Positions 35,557 through 44,752 of a stretch of 64,000 nt of DNA are shown here, one piece after another; positions within the stretch are counted from its first letter, which is position 1; each line of letters opens with the position of its first letter. The stretch covers positions 2,045,001 to 2,109,000 of the forward strand of contig NZ_CP012358.1 in assembly GCF_001267175.1 (NCBI RefSeq), written 5' to 3'. The position numbers and the translations under genes were made by a program. The notes under the pieces were generated by a model. It saw only the letters and a list, made by a program, of their open reading frames with translations. It made no database searches and was not told where the DNA came from. The DNA comes from Thiopseudomonas alkaliphila. GTDB lineage: Bacteria; Pseudomonadota; Gammaproteobacteria; Pseudomonadales; Pseudomonadaceae.

Positions 35557-35578
35557 CTAGCAGCTAGTGCGCTGCTAG
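35557..35578 (+). other. Hairpin in the rpmJ-rpsM gap (possible alpha-operon leader)
   Basis: CTAGCAGC, loop TAGTGC, GCTGCTAG, within the 129-nt gap before rpsM. No T-run follows. In E. coli S4 represses the alpha operon through a pseudoknot in this leader. Whether this hairpin is part of such a structure is inference. Confidence 0.45.
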
Positions 35579-35665
35579 GTTGATTAATGATTATTACAGC
35601 GTTAAACTCTTGCGCCCTTTCTTGGCTTCCGGGGCTCAGGTAGCTGTCAATTGGAGTTTCACTGA

Positions 35666-36022
35666 ATGGCCCGTATTGCAGGCGTTAACATTCCGGATAA
35701 CAAGCATACTGTTATCTCGCTGACCTACATCTACGGTGTAGGACGCACAACTGCACAGAAAATCTGTGCCGCGACTGGCATTGCTCCAGAAGCGAAAATT
35801 AAAGATCTAAGCGAAGAGCAGTTGGATCAATTACGTGGTGAAGTAGCTAAGTTAACTACTGAAGGTGACTTACGCCGCGAAATTAACATGAATATCAAAC
35901 GCTTGATGGACTTAGGTTGCTACCGTGGTATTCGCCATCGTCGTAGCTTACCACTTCGCGGTCAGCGCACTAAAACTAACGCGCGTACTCGTAAAGGTCC
36001 ACGCAAACCAATCCGTAAATAA
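35666..36022 (+). CDS. rpsM: 30S ribosomal protein S13
   Basis: 118 aa. 30S head protein making bridges to the 50S and touching P-site tRNA with its basic tail. [18 protein letters not shown] and the tail [18 protein letters not shown] are standard. First gene of the alpha block; TTGGAG precedes the ATG. Confidence 0.98.
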   Translation: MARIAGVNIPDNKHTVISLTYIYGVGRTTAQKICAATGIAPEAKIKDLSEEQLDQLRGEVAKLTTEGDLRREINMNIKRLMDLGCYRGIRHRRSLPLRGQRTKTNARTRKGPRKPIRK

Positions 36023-36052
36023 TCGTATTGGTTTCTAGATAGGAATTTGATC

Positions 36053-36442
36053 ATGGCTAAACCAGCTGCTCGTGCTCGTAAAAAAGTAAGAAAGACGGTG
36101 GTTGATGGCATCGCCCACATCCACGCTTCTTTCAACAACACAATTGTTACTATTACTGACCGTCAAGGTAATGCTCTGTCTTGGGCAACCTCAGGTGGTT
36201 CAGGATTCCGTGGTTCGCGTAAAAGTACGCCGTTCGCTGCGCAGGTTGCTGCTGAGCGTGCGGGTCAAGCGGCCCTCGAATTTGGTTTGAAAAACTTAGA
36301 AGTTAACGTTAAGGGCCCAGGTCCTGGACGTGAGTCTGCAGTTCGTGCGTTAAACGGCTGCGGCTACAAAATTTCTAGCATTACAGATGTGACGCCTATT
36401 CCGCACAACGGATGCCGTCCACCTAAAAAACGTCGCGTGTAA
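36053..36442 (+). CDS. rpsK: 30S ribosomal protein S11
   Basis: 129 aa. Platform protein near the E site. I start at ATG 36053 ([19 protein letters not shown]) with TAGGAA upstream; a TTG two codons earlier is also in frame. [13 protein letters not shown] and [13 protein letters not shown] are typical, including the asparagine-glycine site prone to isoaspartate. Confidence 0.97.
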   Translation: MAKPAARARKKVRKTVVDGIAHIHASFNNTIVTITDRQGNALSWATSGGSGFRGSRKSTPFAAQVAAERAGQAALEFGLKNLEVNVKGPGPGRESAVRALNGCGYKISSITDVTPIPHNGCRPPKKRRV

Positions 36443-36460
36443 TCAAGGAGACAGTGAAAA

Positions 36461-37081
36461 ATGGCTCGTTACATTGGTCCAAAATGCAAACTGTCTCGTC
36501 GTGAAGGCACAGATCTTTTCTTGAAAAGTGGTGCGCGCGCGATTGAGTCAAAATGCAACTTAGAAACCGCACCTGGTCAACATGGCCAACGTCGCACTCG
36601 CTTATCTGAGTACGGCTTACAGTTGCGTGAAAAACAAAAAGTACGTCGTATTTACGGTGTACTAGAACGCCAATTCCGTGGCTACTACAAAGAAGCAGCG
36701 CGCCGTAAAGGTGCAACCGGTGAAAACCTGCTGCAATTGCTGGAATCACGTTTAGATAACGTGGTATACCGCATGGGTTTTGGTGCAACTCGCGCTGAGT
36801 CCCGTCAACTGGTTTCGCACAAAGCGATCACCGTAAATGGTAAGACGGTAAACATTCCATCTTTCCAGGTACAACCAGGTGATGTAGTGGCTGTTCGCGA
36901 AAAAGCGAAAAACCAATTACGTATTTCCCAGGCTCTCGAACTTTGCGCCCAACGCGGTCGCGTAGAGTGGGTTGAGGTGGATACTGCGAAGAAAGAAGGT
37001 ACGTTCAAAAGCGTTCCTGCTCGTAGCGATTTATCAGCCGACATCAACGAAAGCCTGATTGTCGAGCTCTACTCCAAGTAA
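36461..37081 (+). CDS. rpsD: 30S ribosomal protein S4
   Basis: 206 aa. Primary 16S binder, decoding-fidelity protein and, in E. coli, repressor of the alpha operon. [20 protein letters not shown], an S4 RNA-binding domain ([20 protein letters not shown]), and C-terminal [12 protein letters not shown]. 18 nt after rpsK. Confidence 0.98.
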   Translation: MARYIGPKCKLSRREGTDLFLKSGARAIESKCNLETAPGQHGQRRTRLSEYGLQLREKQKVRRIYGVLERQFRGYYKEAARRKGATGENLLQLLESRLDNVVYRMGFGATRAESRQLVSHKAITVNGKTVNIPSFQVQPGDVVAVREKAKNQLRISQALELCAQRGRVEWVEVDTAKKEGTFKSVPARSDLSADINESLIVELYSK

Positions 37082-37103
37082 GGGCTAGAAAATAGGTGTA
37101 TCC

Positions 37104-38105
37104 ATGCAGATTTCGGTAAATGAGTTTCTAACCCCACGTCAAATTAATGTTGATCAGGTTAGTCCAACCCGCGCCAAAATTACGCTCGAGCCGCTCGAGC
37201 GTGGTTTTGGACATACTTTAGGCAACGCGTTACGACGCATTTTGTTGTCTTCAATGCCCGGCTGTGCAGTGGTAGAAGTCGAAATTGACGGTGTGTTGCA
37301 CGAGTACAGTGCCATTGAAGGAGTGCAGGAAGACGTCATCGAAATCCTGCTCAACCTCAAAGGCTTGGCCGTGATTATGCACGGACGTGACGAAGCCACC
37401 CTAAGCCTGAGCAAAAAAGGGCCGGGTGTGGTGACTGCTGCCGATATTCAGTTGGATCATGATGTTGAAATCGTCAATGGCGACCACATCATTGCCCATT
37501 TAGCTGACAAGGGTGAGTTAAACATGAAGTTGCGTATTGCGCGTGGTCGTGGCTATCAGCCAGCCGACGCACGTACGCAAGACGACGATGAAAGCCGTTC
37601 AATCGGCCGTCTACAACTTGATGCGTTATACAGCCCGGTTCGCCGTGTGGCATATGTGGTAGAAAATGCTCGTGTTGAGCAGCGTACTGACTTAGATAAG
37701 TTAGTCATCGACTTAGAGACCAATGGCACTTTAGATCCTGAAGAAGCCATTCGTCGCAGCGCAACTATTCTTCAGCATCAATTGGCTGCTTTCGTTGATT
37801 TACAAAGCGAAGAGCCAGTTGAAGAAGAGAAACCAGAAGACGAGATTGATCCTGTCTTACTGCGCCCTGTGGATGATTTAGAGTTAACCGTGCGTTCCGC
37901 TAACTGCCTCAAAGCAGAAAGCATCTACTATATTGGTGATCTGATTCAGCGCACCGAAGTAGAGTTACTGAAAACGCCAAACCTCGGTAAGAAATCTTTA
38001 ACTGAAATTAAAGACGTTCTGGCTGAGCGTGGTTTATCTCTGGGTATGCGCCTCGACAACTGGCCGCCTGCAAGTCTGAAGAAAGACGACAAGGCCACGG
38101 CCTGA
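37104..38105 (+). CDS. rpoA: DNA-directed RNA polymerase subunit alpha
   Basis: 333 aa, the Pseudomonas length. The N-terminal domain (to about 235) dimerises and assembles beta and beta' ([21 protein letters not shown]). An acidic linker ([12 protein letters not shown]) joins it to the C-terminal domain that binds UP elements and activators ([37 protein letters not shown]). 43 nt before rplQ. Confidence 0.98.
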   Translation: MQISVNEFLTPRQINVDQVSPTRAKITLEPLERGFGHTLGNALRRILLSSMPGCAVVEVEIDGVLHEYSAIEGVQEDVIEILLNLKGLAVIMHGRDEATLSLSKKGPGVVTAADIQLDHDVEIVNGDHIIAHLADKGELNMKLRIARGRGYQPADARTQDDDESRSIGRLQLDALYSPVRRVAYVVENARVEQRTDLDKLVIDLETNGTLDPEEAIRRSATILQHQLAAFVDLQSEEPVEEEKPEDEIDPVLLRPVDDLELTVRSANCLKAESIYYIGDLIQRTEVELLKTPNLGKKSLTEIKDVLAERGLSLGMRLDNWPPASLKKDDKATA

Positions 38106-38148
38106 TCGTCATTACCACCAACGAGAGAGTTTGGTAAGGAATTGAATC

Positions 38149-38532
38149 ATGCGTCATCGTAAAAGTGGCCGTCACCTAAGCCGTACTAGCGCCCACCGCA
38201 AGGCTATGTTCCAGAACATGGCTGTGTCGCTGTTCGAGCATGAGTTGATCAAAACCACATTGCCTAAAGCTAAAGAATTGCGCCGCGTAGCCGAGCCGCT
38301 GATCACTTTAGCCAAAGAAGACAGTGTTGCTAATCGTCGTTTAGCCTTTGACCGTACTCGCTCGAAAGAAGCGGTAGGCAAGTTATTCAACGATTTAGGT
38401 AAGCGTTATGCAACCCGTCAGGGTGGATACCTGCGCATCTTAAAGTGCGGTTTCCGTCCAGGTGACAACGCACCTATGGCTTATGTGGAGCTGGTTGACC
38501 GTCCGGTAGCTGGTGAAGTAGAAGCAGAATAA
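38149..38532 (+). CDS. rplQ: 50S ribosomal protein L17
   Basis: 127 aa. Near the exit tunnel. [20 protein letters not shown] is the invariant start; there is a short acidic tail. Last gene of the alpha block; an intrinsic terminator follows 15 nt later. Confidence 0.98.
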   Translation: MRHRKSGRHLSRTSAHRKAMFQNMAVSLFEHELIKTTLPKAKELRRVAEPLITLAKEDSVANRRLAFDRTRSKEAVGKLFNDLGKRYATRQGGYLRILKCGFRPGDNAPMAYVELVDRPVAGEVEAE

Positions 38533-38547
38533 ACCTTAGGGTTTATT

Positions 38548-38579
38548 TAAAAAAGCCGAGCCTAGTGCTCGGCTTTTTT
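38548..38579 (+). terminator. alpha operon terminator
   Basis: The A-run with GCCGAGC, loop CTAGT, GCTCGGC and TTTTTT form a textbook intrinsic terminator directly after rplQ. Confidence 0.93.
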
Positions 38580-38610
38580 GTGGCTAATCATATTTGATCA
38601 AAGGTGAAGG

Positions 38611-39027
38611 ATGCAGGGCTTAAAGCGCAAACTGGTGTATGTCAGCTTATTTGAAACCATTGCCATAGTACTGACCATGTTGCTGTTAATGCTGCTAGGG
38701 CATGATTCTGCGCACTCTGGCGCGGTGTCGGTGGTGATTTCAGTGATTGCGGTGGTATGGAATCTGATTTGGAATTACAGCTTTGAAGCCTGGGAAAGGC
38801 GGCAAACAGTTAAAGGTCGGAGTATTCGACGCCGATTGGTGCATGCAGTGGGCTTTGAGTCGGGTCTGGCCTTGATGACGATTCCCTTATTGGCTTGGTG
38901 GCTTTCGATTGGGGTATTTGAAGCTTTGGCCTTGGATATTGGCTTGTTGTTGTTCTTTTTGTTGTATACCTTTGTCTTTAACTGGGGCTTTGATCGAATC
39001 TTTGGTTTGCCAGAATCGGCCCTGTGA
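38611..39027 (+). CDS. PACE-family (AceI-type) multidrug/biocide efflux protein
   Basis: 138 aa, inner membrane. PACE proteins export cationic biocides such as chlorhexidine, or short-chain diamines, using the proton gradient. Two similar halves, each with two membrane segments, are visible; the first has LKRKLVYVSLFE with the functional glutamate at residue 15, as in AceI, and the second has RLVHAVGFESG. WNLIWNYSFEAWER and FNWGFDRIFGLP are family motifs. It lies 78 nt after rplQ behind the operon terminator, so it needs its own promoter. Substrate cannot be told from sequence. Confidence 0.87.
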   Translation: MQGLKRKLVYVSLFETIAIVLTMLLLMLLGHDSAHSGAVSVVISVIAVVWNLIWNYSFEAWERRQTVKGRSIRRRLVHAVGFESGLALMTIPLLAWWLSIGVFEALALDIGLLLFFLLYTFVFNWGFDRIFGLPESAL

Positions 39028-39069
39028 TTTAGCTTAGGTGCAGTTAGTCAATGATGTGAGGAGCGGCAG

Positions 39070-39723
39070 ATGAGTAAAAAAATTGCAGTGATTTTATCCG
39101 GTAGTGGTGTGTATGACGGCAGTGAGATTCACGAGGTAGTGCTGACCCTGCTTCGTTTAGATCAATTAGGCGCTACGGTGCAGTGCTTTGCTCCTGATAT
39201 TAAGCAACACCATGTCATTAATCATCTAACCGGCGAAGAGATATCAGAGACGCGCAATGTGTTGCTTGAGTCGGCTCGCATCGCCCGGGGCAATTGTAAA
39301 GCGGTGACGGAATTAACGGCCGCTGAGTTTGATGCAGTGATTTTACCCGGTGGCTTTGGCGCGGCAAAAAACCTATCAGACTTTGCCTTTAATGGCGCCA
39401 ATTGCACGGTAGAACCAGCCACCTTGGCTGCGGTACAAAGCTTTGTGGCTGCTGGTAAGCCGGTGGGGTTAATGTGTATTGCTCCGGCCTTAGCGGCTAA
39501 GTTTTTTGGACAGGGCGTGCTGTGCACCATTGGTACCGATACCGCCACCGCCGAGGCACTAGAGCAAATGGGTGCCCAGCATCAAACCTGCACGGTAGAT
39601 GCGTTGGTGATTGATGAAAAAAATAATCTAGTAACCACTCCAGCTTATATGTTGGCAGAAAACATCAGCCAAGCGGCTGAGGGTATTTTTTCTTTAGTGG
39701 AAGAGATTGTAAAGAGGGTCTAA
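39070..39723 (+). CDS. elbB: ElbB-type glyoxalase (DJ-1/PfpI superfamily)
   Basis: 217 aa. ElbB is a class I amidotransferase-like protein with glyoxalase III activity in E. coli, historically tied to isoprenoid synthesis. Motifs are KKIAVILSGSGVYDGSEIHE at the start, LPGGFGAAKNLSDFA near residue 95 and the nucleophile-elbow cysteine in GLMCIAPAL (about residue 136). AGGAGCGGCAG precedes the ATG. 42 nt after the PACE gene on the same strand, so the two may be one unit; a hairpin follows. Confidence 0.92.
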   Translation: MSKKIAVILSGSGVYDGSEIHEVVLTLLRLDQLGATVQCFAPDIKQHHVINHLTGEEISETRNVLLESARIARGNCKAVTELTAAEFDAVILPGGFGAAKNLSDFAFNGANCTVEPATLAAVQSFVAAGKPVGLMCIAPALAAKFFGQGVLCTIGTDTATAEALEQMGAQHQTCTVDALVIDEKNNLVTTPAYMLAENISQAAEGIFSLVEEIVKRV

Positions 39724-39733
39724 ATAAATAATT

Positions 39734-39767
39734 AACACTCCACTAGTAAGTGCAAGAGTGGAGTGTT
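39734..39767. terminator. Bidirectional terminator between elbB and pilin gene
   Basis: AACACTCCACT, 12-nt loop, AGTGGAGTGTT. It lies between convergent elbB (+) and the pilin gene (-), 10-27 nt from either stop. T-runs on both sides are short, so its strength is uncertain. Confidence 0.65.
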
Positions 39768-39793
39768 AGCTTGAAAGTTTGGTAGTAATAATT

Positions 39794-40303
39794 TTATTCT
39801 GAGTTAGTGTGGCGACAGTTTGATGGGAAAAAAGTGTTCATATCTGGTGATTCTAGAGTACATATCCATACAATAGGTCCACTGTAGTTGGACTCTGATG
39901 ATGTGTCCATAATTTTTGTAGTTGCATCATTTCTGTAAGGTATTAGCATGACTTTTTTATCATCTAAAGAGCTAATACTCGTTCCTGTAATAGTAATGCT
40001 TATTTGTCCAGGATTACTATTATCACCGATTACTAAAGACTTCACATATCGTGACTGATTAGTCCCTTCTTGATTTTCCGTGAGTCCTACTTCCTGATTG
40101 TTTTCTGGTAATTTTCCTTCGGTTTGAAAGTATTCTGTTACTGCTAATTTGGCAAAAGATGTTAAAGAGAGCACTTCGGCCATTTTAGTACGATTCGTAT
40201 AGTTCTGGTAAGAAGGTAGTGCAATTGCTGCCAAAATACCAATTATTGAAACTACAATCATTAGCTCAATTAGAGTGAACCCTTTTTGTGTTGATATATG
40301 CAT
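39794..40303 (-). CDS. pilA: Type IV major pilin PilA
   Basis: 169 aa. Subunit of type IV pili used for twitching, adhesion and DNA uptake. The short leader (MHISTQKG) is cut by PilD after Gly8, leaving an N-terminal Phe that is then methylated. The hydrophobic helix [20 protein letters not shown] has Glu5 of the mature protein. Two cysteines near the C-terminus (in WICTLE and FPSNC) can close the usual D-loop. The gene is AT-rich and its globular part is not closely like any pilin I know. Divergent from pilBCD. GGAG lies eight bases before the ATG; no sigma-54 -24/-12 site was found upstream. Confidence 0.93.
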   Translation of the reverse strand: MHISTQKGFTLIELMIVVSIIGILAAIALPSYQNYTNRTKMAEVLSLTSFAKLAVTEYFQTEGKLPENNQEVGLTENQEGTNQSRYVKSLVIGDNSNPGQISITITGTSISSLDDKKVMLIPYRNDATTKIMDTSSESNYSGPIVWICTLESPDMNTFFPSNCRHTNSE

Positions 40304-40573
40304 GACTAAACTCCATTTTATTACATGAGAAGTACATCGTATACAGACTGGTTAAGTATAGTGGGATCTTTAAAAAAAACTAAAATTTATAGGGTAAACG
40401 AAGGTCTAGTCCGTGAAAAATATGTGGGGATTTTTAGATACTATAATTTGTTAACTGCTGAGCGCATTTAAGAAAATTTAATAAATAATATAAGCTAGAG
40501 ATTCTATGTTGCAGCTTTTATTTTTAGACTTGTGCACAGTTAAACAATTTTTTGTTAAAGGGTAGGCTATTAA

Positions 40574-42265
40574 ATGGAGTTATCAAGCGGCTTAATAGGT
40601 ATGGCAGGACAAATTGTCAAATTAGGTTTGGCAGACTATAAAAAGGTTTTAAATTCTGTTGCAGATGCTAGGCTGGCGGGCCAGCCAATTATTTCTTGGC
40701 TAGTGCATAATAAAATTGTCACTTCTCGGGAAGTGATGACATTAGCTACAAGCCAATTTGGAGTAGCTAGTTTTGATTTAAGCTGTTTTAAAATAAAATT
40801 ACTGAGTAAAGATTTACTTAGTGAAAGAATTGTTCGTAAACACCGAGTATTACCTTTAGCTAAGCGAGGCAATCTGCTTTATGTTGCCTTGGCAGACCAT
40901 GGAGATCAGCTTGTACTTAATGAAATAAAATTTACGACTGGCTGTGCTGTTGAGCTAGTCGTAGTAGAGCAAGATAAATTGGATCTGCTTATTGAGCAAC
41001 TTTATGACAGCTTGCTTGAGAGTTTTGAAAGTCTGGCTGATGAAGTCTTAGAAGAGTCTGAGTATATTGAAATACAAAATGAGCTAATAATAGATGCTAT
41101 AGATGAGGCTCCTATAGTTAAATTTGTAAATAGTATATTATTGCGTGCTATTAAAATAGGTGCTTCAGATTTACATTTTGAACCCTATGAAAATAGTTAT
41201 AGAGTTCGCTTTCGTACTGATGGGATATTGCATGAAGTAAGCAAGCAGCCTGTAGGTTTACGTGATCGGATCTCTACACGGCTCAAGGTTATGGCTAGCA
41301 TTGATATTTCTGAGCGTCGTAAACCACAAGACGGAAGAATTAAACTAAAGGTATCATCGGTAAAGTCTATAAATTTTCGAGTTAATACTTTACCTACTTT
41401 ATGGGGTGAAAAAATTGTGCTAAGGATTTTAGATTCTGATAGTACAAAACTAGGAATTGACTCGTTAGGCTATGAGTCAGCACAAAAAAAGCTTTATTTA
41501 GAAGCTTTAGATTTACCCCAAGGTATGATTTTAGTGACTGGGCCTACTGGCTCGGGTAAAAGTGTATCTTTATATACAGGAATCAATATTATCAACACTG
41601 TAGAACGTAACATTTCTACTGCAGAAGATCCTGTGGAAATCTGTTTGGAAGGGATTAATCAAGTTAATGTTAACTTCAAGCAAGGAATGGATTTTGCACA
41701 AGCTTTGCGTGCTTTTTTACGACAGGATCCTGATGTAATAATGATTGGAGAAATTCGTGACTTAGAAACTGCAGAAATTGCAATTAAGGCGGCACAAACT
41801 GGACACATGGTAATGTCAACTTTACATACAAATAGTGCTGCAGACACTCTTACACGTCTACGTAATATGGGAGTAGCAGCCTTTAATTTAGCTATTTCGA
41901 TTAATTTAATCATTGCCCAACGGTTAGCTAGACGTTTATGTAATATATGTAAGTCTGTTAAGAAAATACCAGTTGATGTTTTATTGCAGGAGGGTTTTAG
42001 CTTAGAGCAAGTAGGCACTTTTAAGGTATATGAGGCTGTTGGCTGTGATAAGTGTAATGCGGGATATAAAGGGCGAATTGGAATTTATGAAGTGGTGAAA
42101 ATTACACCTACATTACAAGCTATTATTATGGAAGGGGGGAATCCTATTGAAATTAACCAACAAATACGTAAAGAAGGTTTTAATGATCTACGCACTTCAG
42201 CGTTAGAGAAGGTAATTCAGGGAGTTGTTAGTTTAGAAGAGGTGAATCGAGTAACTAAGGATTAA
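40574..42265 (+). CDS. pilB: Type IV pilus assembly ATPase PilB
   Basis: 563 aa, cytosolic hexameric ATPase that drives pilus extension. The N-terminal MshEN-type domain (residues about 1-150) comes before the secretion ATPase core. Walker A is GPTGSGKS (about 322-329), an Asp box and ERNISTAEDPVE follow, Walker B is IMIGEIRDLETAE, and the His box is MVMSTLHTNSA. The zinc tetracysteine (CNIC and CDKC, about 455-496) is complete. Strongly AT-rich (sample lines near 41101 and 41941 have about 28-30% G+C). Five bases before pilC. Confidence 0.96.
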   Translation: MELSSGLIGMAGQIVKLGLADYKKVLNSVADARLAGQPIISWLVHNKIVTSREVMTLATSQFGVASFDLSCFKIKLLSKDLLSERIVRKHRVLPLAKRGNLLYVALADHGDQLVLNEIKFTTGCAVELVVVEQDKLDLLIEQLYDSLLESFESLADEVLEESEYIEIQNELIIDAIDEAPIVKFVNSILLRAIKIGASDLHFEPYENSYRVRFRTDGILHEVSKQPVGLRDRISTRLKVMASIDISERRKPQDGRIKLKVSSVKSINFRVNTLPTLWGEKIVLRILDSDSTKLGIDSLGYESAQKKLYLEALDLPQGMILVTGPTGSGKSVSLYTGINIINTVERNISTAEDPVEICLEGINQVNVNFKQGMDFAQALRAFLRQDPDVIMIGEIRDLETAEIAIKAAQTGHMVMSTLHTNSAADTLTRLRNMGVAAFNLAISINLIIAQRLARRLCNICKSVKKIPVDVLLQEGFSLEQVGTFKVYEAVGCDKCNAGYKGRIGIYEVVKITPTLQAIIMEGGNPIEINQQIRKEGFNDLRTSALEKVIQGVVSLEEVNRVTKD

Positions 42266-42270
42266 TAAAC

Positions 42271-43488
42271 ATGGAAATTAAGAAGTCGCCTAAAAGCTAT
42301 ATGTATGTTTGGCATGGTAAAAGCAGGCAAGGGAATAAGTTAAGTGGTGTTATTAATTCGCATGATATTAATATTGTAAAGGCTCAGCTAAGAAAGCAGG
42401 GAGTTCTGCATGCTAAGGTGAAAAAGAAAGGTATCACCTTTGGTCGCGATAAAAAAATTAAATCCATGGACATAACCGTCTTTACTCGGCAAATGGCCAC
42501 CATGATGCAAGCCGGGGTGCCTTTATTACAGTCGTTTACCATTATTATTGAAGGCTTAGACAATTCCAATATGCGTAAATTACTAGAAGCTGTGCGTAAT
42601 GATATTGCTGGGGGTAGCAGTTTTGCAGGAGCTTTACGCAAACACTCACTATATTTTGATGAGTTGTACTGCAATTTAGTGGCCTCAGGCGAAACGTCGG
42701 GAGCTTTGGAAACTTTGCTTGATCGAGTAGCGACCTATAAAGAAAAGTCAGAGGCGCTTAAATCTAAAATTAAAAAAGCCATGAACTACCCGATTGCTGT
42801 AGTGGTGGTGGCAGCTGTTGTGACGAGTATTTTGCTATTAAAAGTGGTACCACAGTTCCAGGAGATCTTTGAAGGTTTTGGGGCTGAATTGCCTGTATTT
42901 ACGCAATTGGTAATTGGTATTTCAGAGTTGCTGCAAGAGTATAGTTTATATGTGCTGATAGGCTTAGTACTGTTACTTTATGCTGCTCGTAGGACGTTGC
43001 GCCTATCAGAGCAGTTGCGCAATCGTGCGGATAAAATACTGCTAAAAATGCCGATAATAGGTGATATTTTATATAACTCTGCTGTGGCTCGTTATGGGCG
43101 CACCTTAGCTACAACCTTCTCAGCCGGCGTACCTTTGGTTGATGCGTTAGATTCAGTTTCTGGGGCAACGGGTAACGTGGTTTTTAAAAACGCAGTGCAG
43201 CAAGTAAAAGCCGATGTATCTACCGGTGTGCAGTTACACACTTCAATGATGTCGAGCGGAGTATTTCCTCCTTTAGCACTGCAACTGACTGCCATTGGTG
43301 AAGAGTCAGGTGCGCTAGATACCATGCTAGAAAAAGTTGCCACTCACTATGAAGCCGAGGTAGATAACGCGGTAGATGGTTTAACTGCGTTACTAGAGCC
43401 AATCATTATGTCAGTGCTAGGAGTATTAATTGGTGGGCTAATTATTGCCATGTACCTGCCAATCTTCCAGATGGGTAACGCGGTTTAA
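42271..43488 (+). CDS. pilC: Type IV pilus inner-membrane platform protein PilC
   Basis: 405 aa. The platform that PilB turns to insert pilin. Two T2SSF domains (about 70-195 and 275-398) with membrane segments following each; MDITVFTRQMATMMQAGVPL and TTFSAGVPLVDAL are the paired cytosolic motifs. The first ~50 codons are AT-rich like pilB, but from about 42430 base use shifts toward the chromosomal norm, suggesting a mosaic. Between pilB (5 nt) and pilD (3 nt). Confidence 0.95.
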   Translation: MEIKKSPKSYMYVWHGKSRQGNKLSGVINSHDINIVKAQLRKQGVLHAKVKKKGITFGRDKKIKSMDITVFTRQMATMMQAGVPLLQSFTIIIEGLDNSNMRKLLEAVRNDIAGGSSFAGALRKHSLYFDELYCNLVASGETSGALETLLDRVATYKEKSEALKSKIKKAMNYPIAVVVVAAVVTSILLLKVVPQFQEIFEGFGAELPVFTQLVIGISELLQEYSLYVLIGLVLLLYAARRTLRLSEQLRNRADKILLKMPIIGDILYNSAVARYGRTLATTFSAGVPLVDALDSVSGATGNVVFKNAVQQVKADVSTGVQLHTSMMSSGVFPPLALQLTAIGEESGALDTMLEKVATHYEAEVDNAVDGLTALLEPIIMSVLGVLIGGLIIAMYLPIFQMGNAV

Positions 43489-43491
43489 ACT

Positions 43492-44388
43492 ATGAATGAT
43501 TGGGTAATGGTATTAGAGCAGCCTGCAGTATTTATCACCTGCGCCTTGGTGCTGGGGCTGTTGGTAGGCAGCTTTTTAAATGTGCTGGTGTATCGTCTGC
43601 CAAAAATGCTGCAGGCCGACTGGCAACAACAAGCCAAAGAGATTCTAGCCGAAGCCCAGCCAGAAACGGCCGTAATCCCAGAGCTTGATTCCGCGAAACC
43701 ACGTTTTAACTTATTGGTACCACGCTCAGCCTGTCCCCATTGCCAGCATGTGATTAAGCCATGGGAGAATATTCCACTGCTTAGCTGGCTGGCGCTTAAA
43801 GGCAAGTGCTCGGGTTGCCAGCAAGCCATTAGTAAACGCTACCCATTTGTGGAACTGGCCAGCGGCATTTTATCGGCAGTGGTGGCCTGGAAACTTGGCT
43901 TTGGCCTACCGGCTATGGCTATGTTGCTGTTGACCTGGGGGCTACTGGCGATGAGCCTGATTGATGCCGATCACCAACTGCTGCCCGATATTTTAGTGCT
44001 GCCGCTGCTTTGGCTGGGCTTACTGCTCAATACCCAAGCGATGTTTGTCAGCTTAAGTGATGCGGTATTGGGAGCTGCTATCGGTTATCTAAGCCTGTGG
44101 AGTATTTACTGGCTATTTAAGCTGATTATGGGCAAAGAAGGCATGGGCTACGGTGATTTTAAGCTGCTGGCGATGCTGGGCGCTTGGGGCGGCTGGCAAG
44201 TCTTACCGCTAACAATTTTGCTGTCTTCGTTAGTAGGCGCAGTTTTGGGTATTATTATTTTGCGCTTACAAAAAGAAGGCATGGAAAAACCCATTCCCTA
44301 CGGCCCTTACCTCGCTTTCGCCGGCTGGATCGCCTTACTCTGGGGCAACCAAATCACCCAAGCTTATTTAGGGTTTGCGGGGCTCTGA
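43492..44388 (+). CDS. pilD: Prepilin peptidase / N-methyltransferase PilD
   Basis: 298 aa, inner-membrane aspartic peptidase that cuts prepilin leaders and methylates the new N-terminus; it often also serves type II secretion. Cytosolic zinc-type pairs CPHC (about 81) and CSGC (about 106) are present, and both catalytic aspartates in SLIDADHQLLPD and GYGDFKLLAMLG. Eight membrane segments are expected. ATG lies 3 nt after pilC. In Pseudomonas, coaE normally follows pilD; here it is replaced by a repeat-rich non-coding stretch. Confidence 0.96.
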   Translation: MNDWVMVLEQPAVFITCALVLGLLVGSFLNVLVYRLPKMLQADWQQQAKEILAEAQPETAVIPELDSAKPRFNLLVPRSACPHCQHVIKPWENIPLLSWLALKGKCSGCQQAISKRYPFVELASGILSAVVAWKLGFGLPAMAMLLLTWGLLAMSLIDADHQLLPDILVLPLLWLGLLLNTQAMFVSLSDAVLGAAIGYLSLWSIYWLFKLIMGKEGMGYGDFKLLAMLGAWGGWQVLPLTILLSSLVGAVLGIIILRLQKEGMEKPIPYGPYLAFAGWIALLWGNQITQAYLGFAGL

Positions 44389-44399
44389 GTTTTACCTCC

Positions 44400-44491
44400 A
44401 ATCGTCGTGCCGGACTTGATCCGGCATCTGGTGCAGGTTGTGTGGTGCTGCCATGGGTCCCGGGTCGAGCCCGGGAAGACGGTGGGAGGAG
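44400..44491 (+). repeat. Intergenic repeat element, copy 1 (two hairpins)
   Basis: 92 nt starting AATCGTCGTGCCGG. It contains two palindromes: GCCGGA/TCCGGC around CTTGA, and TCCCGGG/CCCGGGA around TCGAG. A copy with the same layout and about 90% identity lies at 44649. Similar double-hairpin elements are dispersed in many proteobacterial genomes. Confidence 0.85.
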
Positions 44492-44540
44492 AGCGGTTTA
44501 ATACCTATCGAGCGTGAGCTGATCCTCTCAACTCCGTCGT

Positions 44541-44658
44541 GAGCAGTTAACCTCAACCATCACGCCATATTTCACCCCAAACATCGTGTGCACTTAACCT
44601 TAAACACCGTGTGGGCCCCCTAAAACGTCGTGTTGGACTTTACCCCTTAATCGTCGTG
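44541..44658 (+). repeat. Degenerate ~23-nt tandem array
   Basis: Variants of the word ATCGTG/GTCGTG end at 44541, 44564 (as ATCACG), 44588, 44611, 44632 and 44658, spacings 23, 24, 23, 21 and 26. Each unit has a CTTAACC/TTTACCCC-like middle and an AAAC stretch before the word. The array runs between the two 92-nt copies into the start of the second. Confidence 0.6.
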
Positions 44659-44740
44659 CCGGACTTGATCCGGCATCTGGTGCAGGTTATGTGATGCTGG
44701 CATGGGTCCCGGGTCAAGCTCGGGAAGACGGTGGGGGGAG
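44649..44740 (+). repeat. Intergenic repeat element, copy 2
   Basis: 92 nt with the same two palindromes as the copy at 44400. The second palindrome is slightly degraded (TCAAGCTCGGGA), so copy 1 folds better. Both copies are in the same orientation, 157 nt apart. Confidence 0.85.
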
Positions 44741-44752
44741 TGGGTAGATATC

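Noticed and set aside
44400-44740. Possible CRISPR array because of regularly spaced words
   Set aside because: Repeats are short and degenerate, spacers are not distinct from repeats, and no cas gene is in the window.
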